64,000 bases of DNA from Centroberyx gerrardi (taxonomy: Eukaryota > Chordata > Actinopteri > Beryciformes > Berycidae), in contig NC_136000.1 in assembly GCF_048128805.1 (NCBI RefSeq), positions 23,577,446 through 23,641,445 on the forward strand. Direction: 5' to 3'. The notes under the pieces are model-generated. The model was given only the letters and a program-made list of their open reading frames with translations. It searched no databases and was not told the origin of the DNA. The translations under genes and the position numbers were made by a program. This document shows positions 45,817-55,738 of the stretch, one piece after another. The first letter of the stretch is position 1. Each line of letters opens with the position of its first letter.

Positions 45817-47534
45817 CCCAGGTGGGAGTCTGTATGATGCCATTGTGAAGAAGGAGGTGGAGGGTGAGCTGTTTTCAGAGGCTGAGTTGAAAGACCTGCT
45901 CCTGCAAGTCTCTATGGGTCTAAAATTCATCCACAGCTCAGGCCTCGTACATCTGGACATCAAACCCAGTAAGTCGCTTCATCTTTTTTTTTTTTTTTTT
46001 TTGTATCTTCCAGTCTAAACACAAACTCTCCACATACCAATCACGCCGGTATTTGCTTTGTTTCAACTCTGCCTAGGCAATATATTCATCTGCCAGCGGC
46101 CCAGCACAAGTGCAGCGGCTGAGGGGGAGAGTGAGGAGGAGGAAGGTGGCGGCTCTTCAGCGGGAGTCGTTTACAAAATCGGTAAAGCGCGTTTCACGTT
46201 ACGTAAAGTTTCGTTACTTGGTTCTTCTGTGTCACTGGCATGCTGCTGATGCTTGGTGTTTTTTTTTCCGCAGGGGATCTGGGTCATGTGACGTCTATCA
46301 ACAGTCCTCAAGTGGAGGAAGGGGACAGCCGCTTCCTGGCCAGTGAAGTCCTGCATGAGGTAGAGTGCTACTTGAAAGTCCTTGTGAAGTGTTATATCAC
46401 CGGCAGGGTTGAAGTAAACAAAAACAAACACCATCTCTCTGTTTCCCAGGATTACAGCCATCTCCCCAAGGCGGACATCTTTGCTCTGGGCCTCACTGTG
46501 CTGCTGGCGGCCGGCGCTCCTCCTCTGCCGCAGAACGGAGACGAGTGGCACAGCCTTAGAGAGGGTCAGCTGCCCAACCTGCCGCAGGAGCTCTCACCTC
46601 CCTTCAGAGGCCTCCTTCAGGTACTCCTATTTCTGGACCGGTGTCTCTGCTGTCATATGAATGAATGTTTCATCAGATTTGATTTTATGCCGCCAGCAGT
46701 ATGAATAACCAGTTGAAATGCATTCTTGTCACCGGCGTAGCTTGTTGAAAATGCTCTCTGTCTTTGTGTCAGTTGTTGCTGGATCCGGAGCTGACCAAAC
46801 GGCCCTCTGCCAGGGAGCTGTGCAAACACACGGCCCTGCGGGAGGAGAGGACCGGCAGGCTGGCTGCTCAGCTACGCAGAGAGCTCAACGTGGAGAAGTT
46901 CAGGACAGCCATGCTTGAGAAGTGACTATCAAATTTTCTGACATATGATTAGACTAAGAAACTGGCCTTTATATAGGTGGTGGAATGTTGTAATTATGAG
47001 AGAAAGATGTTTTTGTATTTGTTTTTTTTAAGTCAATTGAATGAGCTCACATGGCATCAATATGGCCCATGGTTTGTGAGATGGCTTCATTCCTGTGGCA
47101 GTATGAAGCCATTCATTGATATTGCATCCATTGTACAAAAACCAAAAGGGCAAATATGAGAGATGCTAAAACACAATCTGGAGCTCTACCCCTAGATTGA
47201 ATGGCATAGATGTGACCAACAGGTGGTGCAGTTGTACATTTAATTTAAAACAAATGACATGATGGCTATTATGCAACCTGCTTTTCTGCAACCTGGCATA
47301 TTAATTCTCATATGTAAATGCTGATGAAACAAATTGAACTCTTATTCCATCCATTTCCTTTTCCACAGGGAGCTGAAGGAGGCTCGTCTGGCAGCTGTGT
47401 CCCCCCAGCAGAGCCTTCCCCCTGGGCTGCAGCCGCCTACTAACGCAGGCTCTCTCCCCAGAATGGGAAGGAGGCTTGTGGGTAGGAGCATAGCCCGATC
47501 CATGAGCTTTGGCTGCCCAGGATATGGAGTCTGA
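42933..47534 (+). CDS. wee2: wee2, Wee1-like Cdk1-inhibitory kinase
   Basis: Complete gene: 11 exons at 42933-43196, 43868-44088, 44793-44850, 45215-45384, 45582-45703, 45822-45968, 46077-46181, 46274-46359, 46450-46620, 46773-46921 and 47369-47534. They join in phase to 552 residues (human WEE2 567, WEE1 646). The N-terminal half is regulatory and serine-rich, with CDSPSTPK and [10 protein letters not shown]. The kinase domain runs from about residue 195 to 450: glycine loop IGAGEFGAV (203-211), ATP lysine in YAIK (226), catalytic HLDIKPSN (Asp324) and DLG (364-366) in place of DFG, as usual for this family. Family knowledge: these kinases phosphorylate Cdk1 on Tyr15; mammalian WEE2 keeps oocytes in meiotic arrest. 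I chose wee2 over wee1 from length and from the neighbour dennd11, as in human 7q34. A second ATG at 42939 could also serve. Confidence 0.93.
43253..43753. mobile_element. Foldback MITE in wee2 intron 1
   Basis: The ends CCAGGGTCGGGGCCATTCATGAA and, reversed, CCAGGGTTGGGGTCAATTCATGAA are terminal inverted repeats. Identical TCATTA hexamers flank the element (43247-43252 and 43754-43759). Inner blocks rich in GAATTGGAATTGAATT and its complement extend the symmetry. About 501 bp, no transposase. This family, with CAGGGTTGGGGTCAATTC ends, is common in fish, but I cannot place the superfamily with certainty. Confidence 0.8.
44265..44627. mobile_element. Internally deleted Tc1-like element in wee2 intron 2
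   Basis: The left end TACACTACCACTCAAAAGTT and the right end (reversed) TACACTTCCAGCCAAAAGTT are matching inverted repeats continuing into TGGACACAC, bounded by TA dinucleotides as Tc1/mariner requires. Interior pieces such as GTGACCAAAAAAGTG and GCCGCCCTTTGCCTTGATG match the non-coding flank of fish Tc1-like transposons. Only about 360 bp remain, so the transposase gene is deleted. Confidence 0.88.
45786..45815 (+). repeat. wee2: (TG)15 at the wee2 exon 6 acceptor
   Basis: Fifteen perfect TG units end only 6 bp before the exon at 45822 (ACCCAG follows), so the repeat takes the place of a normal polypyrimidine tract. A branch-point-like TTGTCAAC sits just upstream at 45777-45784. Confidence 0.93.
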
Positions 47535-47930
47535 TGTGTCTCTGTCAGACCTGTATGCCTCACCCTTTGCTCCCCTCTGTGACTAAGTTTTGGCAGACAT
47601 TTTCCAGCCCTCCTGATAGGCACACAATTTAATTTAGAGGGGCAAGTAACAGCAACCCAAACTTCTGTATGGTGGCCATATGAAGAGGCACTATAACCAG
47701 ATTCCCCTTTTGAGTGGATTGATGCAACTGAAAGACTGGAGAGCCCTGGCCAGACCTGCTCTTTGGTTTTTTTAAAGATTTTAAAGACTGATCTGATTCA
47801 AACACTTTTGTCAGGTGATTATTGAACTGGTAACTGCTGCAGACAACTGTATGTAACATCATATGAACAATCAACAACTTGTTTGATTTTTTTTTTTTTA
47901 AGACTGTGTAAATAAACATTTTAAGCATTT
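47535..47930 (+). other. wee2: wee2 3' UTR with poly(A) signal
   Basis: A short 3' UTR of about 0.4 kb. AATAAA at 47911-47916 follows a T-rich run and is the likely polyadenylation signal. Confidence 0.65.
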
Positions 47931-49118
47931 TATCAGATGGATTTCCTGTTCCTAACTTCATTTTAGCTATGCCAGTCTGGTTTACACTTGTCTCAAAGGC
48001 ACACTAATCCAAACCAGCACATCCAAAAAAAAGAAAGTACAGTTGGAGAAAACCACAGTGAGGGACTTTCCAGGGAACAGTTCTTCAGGTTATCTGTAGC
48101 TGCAGAACAACTGTATGACTGATTTCAGAAAATACGGTCTGGACATGCTGTGTAAAAGTATTAGTCATAATGAATAGCAGATTTGTTATTTTAGGTAACT
48201 TGATACACAAGTTTACTTTTTGTTAACCTTGTTTGTATATCCCATTGTCCCTTTTGTCATGTTGCCATTTAGGCCATAGGCTATATCAGTACTTCTCCAC
48301 TAACCCTTGTTTTAGGCCGTTCTTGTTTCCCATGTGATGTAAAACTGTCAGTCGCATGCATCAGCTTTTTGTCATCCATTTGGCAACAAAGTACATTTGT
48401 TGAAACTAGGTTAGTTGCTATGACGCAGGTATGCTTTCCGCCCCCAAAACACCACATCTCAGCGACTCGGGTATCACAAAAAAGCCCCACTTTTCAGGCG
48501 TATTTAACATGGAAGTTGGAAGAAATTCTATAGAAAGTACATTTCCGAATTCCGACAGCTCTTGAAGGCAGCATCATTTGCTTAGGGGAAAGACCCAGCT
48601 CCACTCCAGACTGTAGACACCCACTCGACCAAAGCTCTTGTTATGTTGTATCCAGATTGGACTTCCTCATTTACTGTCTATGGCGTCCCAATTGAAGAGG
48701 CAGTAAGACAGTTAGACAGTTTGTCATTTGCTTGAAGCTGTAATCTAACGTAAAGAGCCACCGAGTCAAAAGTGAGTGAAAAGGACGAACTTTTACTTAG
48801 CTGTTAGCTAAATTGTATTCATCTTAGCGCTAACTGTTTGTGTGCTAACTATGCTGGAGAGCTAACTTATTGTTAGCAATAGCTAGCTAACTGTTATTAA
48901 TAACAGTTAACAAATACGCCGTTAGCTTATTTGTTTTGGTTCACATGTTGGGCAAGTGTTGATTCACCAAAGACCCTTTTTTTAAAAAAAATATATAACG
49001 TTATATATTTTTTGAGTGAATGAGTATTGTTATTAGTGATTTGTGGTGCAAAGCTAACGTTACTATTGTCGTTGTTCTTGCTTAAATTAAACTTCAGCAA
49101 ATGCGCCAGTGATCATCG
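47931..49118 (+). promoter_or_regulatory. bid: bid upstream region and leader
   Basis: Sequence between the wee2 poly(A) site and the bid start. No coding exon was recognised. A 22-bp perfect palindrome spans 48888-48909 (centre GTTATTAATAAC). A possible leader-exon donor AAAAGTGAGTG lies near 48769, and a matching acceptor ACTTCAG ends at 49097, so the bid 5' UTR may be spliced. A tiny upstream ORF, ATG CGC CAG TGA, lies at 49101-49112. Confidence 0.45.
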
Positions 49119-52100
49119 ATGGATTACTTCGGAAAAATGATTGGTGGGCCAAACGCTGATCTGGTCATCCTGAGCTTCCTCTGTCAAACGGACTGTGGAA
49201 TTTCAGAGTTCCAGAAGGAGCTTCGCTCCCTGGGCGAAGAACTGAACTTCACCCGGGACATCAACTCCAACGGCCCCTGGAGAGACAGCCATGAAGATGG
49301 GCAGCTTGAATCTGATGGCCACTGTCCCAGCAGCATCATAGGCTCTCTTGGAGATATTCAGCCTCAAGTGGAACTGGACTGGCCTGGTGAGTTTCTGTGC
49401 TATTAACTGTAACAATTTAGGCTGTATTATCAATCGCACAAGCACGACAAACAGTGGCCATATAATAGATTAGTTGTTTCACTTTCCTTGCCAAAACTCA
49501 CATTTGTAGATAACCCTAAACCAAAGTTTCAGTCCATTGCAATATATCCAAACAAATGAAGGTTTCACTTTCCTTGTAAACAATGGCAGTCTGATAAGCA
49601 TAGCATAAAACCTACACTTTAAGCACACTAGTGACTCTCCATTCTCCACTCTCATTGTGGTGTCTCATAGGGAAAGTAAACCGTATCAGACAGTCCAGAG
49701 GTCTTGGTGTTGACCTTCAGATCTCTGTAAAATTTGCTTTCAGATTAAACCCTTGCCTTGTGAAACCAGCAGATTCACGCACAAGAATAGGATGTTCCAC
49801 CAGGATAAACAAACTCAGCAGTGACTCAAAGTGAAAGGAGGAAGTGACGATAAACGATTCGATGAACCGAAACCATAGTTGTTTTTTCTCACATGATGAA
49901 GAAAAATACCCAGAGACAGACTGCATACTTACTTGCATCCAACGTTTCTGCGTTTCTCACTAACGTTGTTTTTCTTTTTTGAAACCTGCACACCCAAATG
50001 ATATGCGTTGCAGAGGTTGAATTGGTTGTCATATGAGTCATATCTAAGTTCATGTTTGATTGAAATATTGTGTGAAGAGTCAGACGCAACAGGCTCATTA
50101 GTGTATGTTCATCATGCGTGAGTACATTTCTCTCCTCTATTCTCCTTCCTGTTGAATCCAGAAATTGGATTAAACTTTGAAACCTAAAACTTTAGGATGA
50201 CTAAAGCCTACTGATGTTCAGCCTGTCTGTTTCCCTCCAGTGAACCCTGGAGAAGCAGAGGCCCTTAGGCAGGTCGCAGTGGAGCTGAAGGAGATTGCAG
50301 ACCAGCTTGAACACAGCGTTGTGGCTCAAGCTACCCAGAACCTGTCCAGGAGCCTGTCAAACTCCCCCATGACAGTAAGTCTGCCCTGAGCTCACAAAGT
50401 TCTGTATTGTTGCTGCCATGATGGTCATTGTGTACTGTAGATATGGCATACAGCAGTGTTGGGGAAGCTACTTTGAAAGCATAGCTTTGCAAGCTACCAA
50501 TTACTTCACACTGGAAGTAGTTGAACTACAGCAAAGCTACCCTAGGGAGAAAAAGCTACTTAGAAAAAGTAGTTCAAACTACTTTGTAAAAAAAAAAGAT
50601 CAAATTGACAATGTACATGTGATATGAAATTATAACAAAATATAATACAAAAAAGTCACATGCCAGCAAAAAATGCCACTCAATTGAGTTTATTGCAAAA
50701 AGTGCCCACTTGCTCACAGGTCATACATAAACCAAAAAATAAAATACTCCACTATTCATGGGAAAGTGCAAGGAATGTCAGCTTTGGTTTTGTATACAAT
50801 GTCCATCAGTCAGACACCTGCCTTCCAGAAACTAGAGTCCAGGTGGGGGTATTGCAGCAAGCAGGATTACTCAGTTAGCCAGGTAACTTCTAAAATAGCA
50901 TGCAACAACTTCTCTGAACATTTGTTAATAAATAGCAATAATCATTTATTGCCATGTGTAACAAGTACAATGGAATGCTTACTCCCCATTCGCTCCCGCA
51001 GTATAAATTCTAAACATAGATTCTCACAATAAGTGAAAAGTAATGTACACAATAATTACAGTAGAAAGTAACCAAGTAAGAATATCAATACTATGGCACA
51101 TTTTTGCACCACCCGCCATAATGTGCCACAGTAATGGCACATTATGGCGGGTGTAGTAAGTAAAATGGCAAAAAAGTAATTTAACTACTTGAATCACTAT
51201 GCAAATATGAATGTAGTTGAACTACCAGCAAGCTACTGCAAAATGTAGTTAAACTACTAGTTTAATTACATGTAGTTCACTACTCCCCAACACTGGGCAT
51301 ACAGTCATTCATTAGTTTCATCTAAATTAAACTAACACTGAGTAGTTGTCTCAGCGAGGATTTGCAGTGTCATATTCTCATTTCTCATATGTGCAGTTGG
51401 TTTCACTGTTGCTATTGATGTCTTGGTTTATGCTCTGAGCGATAGATGATTCATGCTCAACCACAGTCTTCGTTGGAAGAAAAACATCAGGGCAGGGGCC
51501 GTATCCACAAAGCTTCTGAGAGTCCTCTCAGAGAGCTCTTATCTTAGCCTAAAATTCCTTAGCAAGGAGTCCTAGCTTAGGAGTGATTTAGGAAAGTTCT
51601 CAGAACAACTCTGAGCAAGGAATGGACAAGAACTTTTATCTTAGTGAGGAGGTGTGGTTGACCCCGTTGCTAGGGTTGACCCCGTTGCTAGGTATGATGC
51701 TCTCTTTTGGACGCTGTCATTGGTTGATCAAGAAAAATCAACACGCCTCTTTTTGTCATCCAGAATGCACACAAGGAATCACACAAGATAAAACACGAAC
51801 GGTACTTTTTAATACTTGTACGGTCCTCACAGGTTGACGCATTTCCTCCTCTCCTTAAGAAACTCCTAAGCTCCTAAAAGTCCTCCTCTCTACTCTTAAC
51901 AGTTTTCCACCTTAGGAGCTCTCTTAAGGGCTAAGATGCTTTGTGAATAGCTTTTATCTTTACTAGGATTTAGTCTTACTTTTAAGGGGAAATTCTTAGA
52001 AAACGTCATCACTCTCAGAGTTTTCTTAGAATTTCACCACTAGGACCAACTCTTAGTACTAGGAAGCTTTGTGGATACGGCCCCAGGACTTTATCTCAAA

Positions 52101-52625
52101 CACAATCGGGTGCTAGTAGTCCTACAAGATGTTTAAACTAGTTAATCACACGTGTGCAATCACTGGAAAAATAGACCTAGTGAACCTACTGAATAGACAG
52201 GTTTGAATAGAGGTGAATGTTAAGTATGAAGTTGTCAATCACCAAATGAGTGGCTGAACACTGGTTTGAAAAACAAATCTGCCCAGTACACCGTGAAACC
52301 AACACAAGAATACTGCCCATTTTAAACTAGTAAACATTTTTTTTCCTTCTCAGAACCACATGTTTTTCGGGTACAGATCCCCCTTAACCTGTCTGTCTGT
52401 TTCTGTTTTTTTGCTCCCCAGCAGTGGAAACAGCTCCTGGCCCTGGAGGTGGAGTGGGCTGTGAGGCAGGGCCCGTATGTCGGGCTGGAGCACCTGCCTC
52501 AGGAGCGGATCATCGTGGCCCTCACACTCACCCTGGTGAAGGGGGTGTGCGAGCGGGCCCCGCGGCTGCTGAGAGACCTCTTCACAGCAGCGCTGCAGTA
52601 CATCAGCCCCGCCATGGCCAGGTGA
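49119..52625 (+). CDS. bid: bid, BH3-interacting domain death agonist
   Basis: Complete gene: exons 49119-49386, 50241-50374 and 52422-52625 join in phase to 201 residues (human BID 195). Homology to human BID is clear along its length: the N-terminal helix LSFLCQTDCGISEFQKEL; QLESDG (Asp66), which aligns with the human caspase-8 site LQTDG; the BH3 LRQVAVELKEIADQLE (98-113), with Leu105, Ile108, Ala109 and Asp110 in the key positions; and the hydrophobic hairpin IIVALTLTLVKGVCERAPRL plus RDLFTAALQYI. Family knowledge: BID is cleaved by caspase-8 after death-receptor signalling, and truncated BID activates BAX/BAK at mitochondria. The C-terminus (ISPAMAR) is about ten residues shorter than human, and the stop TGA sits inside a donor-like GGTGACT, so a further small exon cannot be ruled out. 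The acceptor of exon 3 is CAGCAG. bid and bcl2l13 converge as in human 22q11. Confidence 0.92.
50454..51295. mobile_element. hAT-like non-autonomous transposon in bid intron 2
   Basis: The ends CAGTGTTGGGGAAGCTACTT and (reversed) CAGTGTTGGGGAGTAGTGAA share an 11-bp perfect terminal inverted repeat and are flanked by identical GGCATACAG copies (50445-50453 and 51296-51304). The termini are hAT-like, but the duplication reads as 9 bp rather than the usual 8. The interior (842 bp total) seems composite: 50940-51060 looks like a separate repeat piece, and 51110-51153 is a perfect hairpin. No transposase ORF. Confidence 0.82.
51110..51153. repeat. Perfect 19-bp hairpin inside the bid-intron transposon
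   Basis: Arms 51110-51128 (CACCCGCCATAATGTGCCA) and 51135-51153 are exact reverse complements with a 6-base loop CAGTAA. Confidence 0.9.
51496..52083. mobile_element. MITE with GGGCCGTATCCACAAAG termini in bid intron 2
   Basis: The ends GGGCCGTATCCACAAAGCTT and (reversed) GGGCCGTATCCACAAAGCTT match base for base over the outer 20 bp. Possible 3-bp duplications CAG flank it (51493-51495, 52084-52086), which would suit a PIF/Harbinger-type insertion but is too short to prove it. The interior is rich in CTTAG/CTAAG motifs, and contains a tandem pair of GTTGACCCCGTTGCTAG near 51658-51692. About 588 bp, no intact transposase. Confidence 0.82.
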
Positions 52626-53165
52626 CTGTTTCAGCTACAGGCTGGGAGGAAACAAACTGAGAATCTGTGGTTTACAGAACCTGAAACCGGCATCTGCTCT
52701 TCATGACCAGTCAACTGTGAGAGGAGCTGCATCAACTTGCAATTGCCAGAAACACTCACCAGCTGTCTTAAGGAGGCTGCTCAAGACAGAAGATGGGCAC
52801 AAGGTATTAGATAGAGAATTTACCGTTATGCTTTGTGAATGGTAACTTGAACTTTGAATTTTTGACTCTTGAAAATGATGTGCATGGAATCTTTTGAATG
52901 ATGACAGAAATGTTGTGTCAGTTTTTCTTTGCTTCAATTTACCTTTGCTTAAAAATGCATTCTTTCAGTTTATTTTTATACTTGAAATATTTTCGTATTT
53001 TCGTTTATTGTTCCATTGTATCGCTTTTGGCAGACGCATCAAAAATTAGAATATTTTGTAATTGCTTCTTTGAGTTGTTCTGGGAAAAAAACAGTAATTT
53101 CAGCTTTTTGAGTTGCCTTGTTAAATTGTAATATGTCTGCAAACAATATTAAACATACCTCATTC
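52626..53165 (+). other. bid: bid 3' UTR
   Basis: About 0.5 kb of AT-rich sequence after the stop. The variant hexamer ATTAAA at 53148-53153 is the best polyadenylation signal, as no AATAAA is seen. Confidence 0.5.
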
Positions 53166-53288
53166 ATTCATTGTATTCTGTAGTGATGTTTGGCAGTACA
53201 TTGTAATGTGCCCTCTGAAATGAAACTGAAATTTACACATTAAGCATGTTGACAAACCACCACAGACACATTCTCTTCAGTTGTTTTC

Positions 53289-55738
53289 TTTATTTAATAT
53301 TCTGGTCTCAAACTGTGTATTATAGGAAACTGAAAAGGTACAAAGTGCCAAGCTGGGGCGATTCATATTCAAATTCCTCTAAACTTTTCTAACCACACAG
53401 TTTCCCTTTGTATGCACACATGTAGTTTCAGAGTCTGGGTATTACTATGCATAACGCTGACTGACATAACATGAAAGCATCCTTTCGCTTTCTACAGTGT
53501 GGAAGATAGTATCTACCCAAATCCATAATGTTCTTACAGCCATTCATGAATTTGCATAGTCATACCAGTCAGTATATACTATATATATACTAGTAATTTC
53601 CACCCCAAAGCCTGAAAGCAGCAGCAGCGGTGAGGGATGTGTGACACCTTTGCAAAGTTATTTCATATTGACATGACTCAATTCAATGATTAAGCTTTCT
53701 ATTAGTGGCTGAGTTTGTAAGAGGATGGGATGACAGATTTTCCAGCTAAACTGATTACTTTGGTGTAGGGACATCCTGTCAAGAACTCCCATAGTGTTAA
53801 ATATTCCTGTAAAAAAGTAACTCATACTGTTTGACACGAGGCCTTGTGTGTATATTTACTTCTGGATTCACATTTCCATTCAAAAAGAAATCTGCTATAC
53901 TTCATTCCCCGTAAGTGTAAAACAGTACAAACAGGTTTTATTGATTGTCACAGAACAGATGAGAACCTGTTTTGTTTCTATTACGGGAGTGTGGAAACCC
54001 GACTTCCTGATAGTAGAGAAACAGCAATTGGGGCGGGTGCACTTGTTATTGGTGAGTTGTGGTACAAGGTAGGCACATTATGGGCTAACAGTGGAATAGC
54101 AAGGCAGTGCTGGAAGGGCAATAGGGGCCAGTACTGAGGACGAACTAAGCGGCTGAAGGAGACCGCAGAGGAAAGGAGGTTGGCCCCTTGGGAGGCTTTT
54201 GACCCATAAGAAGACTTTGGAGGTGGGAAATACAGCATAGGTTAATTTCAGAAAGAGTCATTTCAAGTCCGGCGATGCACCGGTGCACTAAATGTCCATC
54301 TACATTAAAGGGAAGGTTAAATTCACCACACACATACATGCTGCAGTCACATTACTGCCTATTCTTTCCTTAGTGAGTGTACCTGGATTAGTTTTGCTCA
54401 CTTGACTCACATGGTAAAGCTGGCAGCTTTTAAGCAGTAGGCCATATTGCGATTTCGATAAAATTTCGATTAATTGTTCAGCCCTACTGTAGACCCACCT
54501 ATGGGAATATCCCATTCTACAATCCCAAAAATATAAAAATATAGTCTGGTTTAGAGTCACAGGCCCTTCAGCCAACTTGATGGGAGCTTGCAGTATGCTT
54601 GATGCATGCATCAGTTCTACCAAATGTAGAAAGTGATGCTCTGCCACTGATATTTTTCCACCCGTACTATTTTAGCACCAATAGTAGTAATTTGGAACAC
54701 ATTTGCAAAGTAAAAATAATTTTTCATCCATCTTTGGGCAAAATCTTTAATGTCTTTCAATATGCAAAAAGGTGAACTAAAACATCTGCTGCACATTTAT
54801 CAAGTGATGCAAATCATATGTGCCATAAGGAAAAGAAACATTTTGTCCACAGTGGAGTCAAATAGAAACAATGGCAGAAAGTAATTTCACCTAAAATGCT
54901 TATTAGGGTCTCAAGTACATAAATTAGTGTTTCAATTTGTCAGTTAAAAAATCAAATCGATAGTTTCATTTCCACATCATATCAGGATTGCATATCAGAG
55001 ATAATATCAGAAGCATAACAGTTACAGGTCAAGGAATATGCCAATAGTTGCCTTTTCTTTGCAAAGTAACTGATGTGTTGGAAATTGCAAGCTCGAAAGT
55101 CACACTGGGACAGCCGCTGTGGGTTTTGAGGTTTACCTCAGCCACGGCCCAGCCAAGAGAGAACTGTCAATACACTTTCCATTTGTGTGCACTGACGGCA
55201 CAGATGGCACAAAACAACTGAAATAAGCCACAGAGACACAACGGAAAGCGAAACAGGCAGACAGGAAAATACACAGTCCAAAACACTTTCCAGTTTGAGA
55301 GGTGAAGGGTTGGAGTCACAAATAACTGAAGGCTCAAAATCTCAAATGAACATGAGAAGATTGGAGGGGAAGAAAAATACAACAACAAAAAAAAATTTGG
55401 AGTACAAAGGAGTACATTATTTCCCCTTTTCTGTGCTTGCACCTGGTGGATTGTCGTGAAGGTAGGTCTGCAGGGAGCAAAGCAGCCCAGGATCCCAGCA
55501 GTAAGCCTGGGGGTGAGGTGAGGTCTGGGGGTCTCGGGGGGGTGGGGGGTTGTTTTCACAGATTCTAAACCTTCAAACGCATTGCAAATAGAAATGCAGC
55601 CTAATCATGATACCAACACAATTTGTCAGGAGAGACCCACCATGGCTGATCTAATGAACTTCTTTCTGCCTCAGCGTCCTGTAATGTTGCATTCTGTTGA
55701 GAAGGCCCTCCCCTGAGAAAGATACTGCTGCCGCTATT
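53289..55738 (-). other. bcl2l13: bcl2l13 3' UTR, about 2.4 kb
   Basis: Minus-strand sequence after the bcl2l13 stop. TTTATT at 53289-53294 reads as AATAAA, only about 125 bp from the end of convergent bid. Near 54440-54487 a fragment CGATTAATTGTTCAGCCCTACT resembles the end of a common fish DNA transposon. No coding exon was recognised. Confidence 0.55.

Noticed and set aside
42933-47534. Assignment of the kinase as wee1
   Set aside because: Wee1 and wee2 share all kinase motifs, but the product length and the dennd11-agk neighbourhood fit wee2. A phylogenetic tree would settle it.
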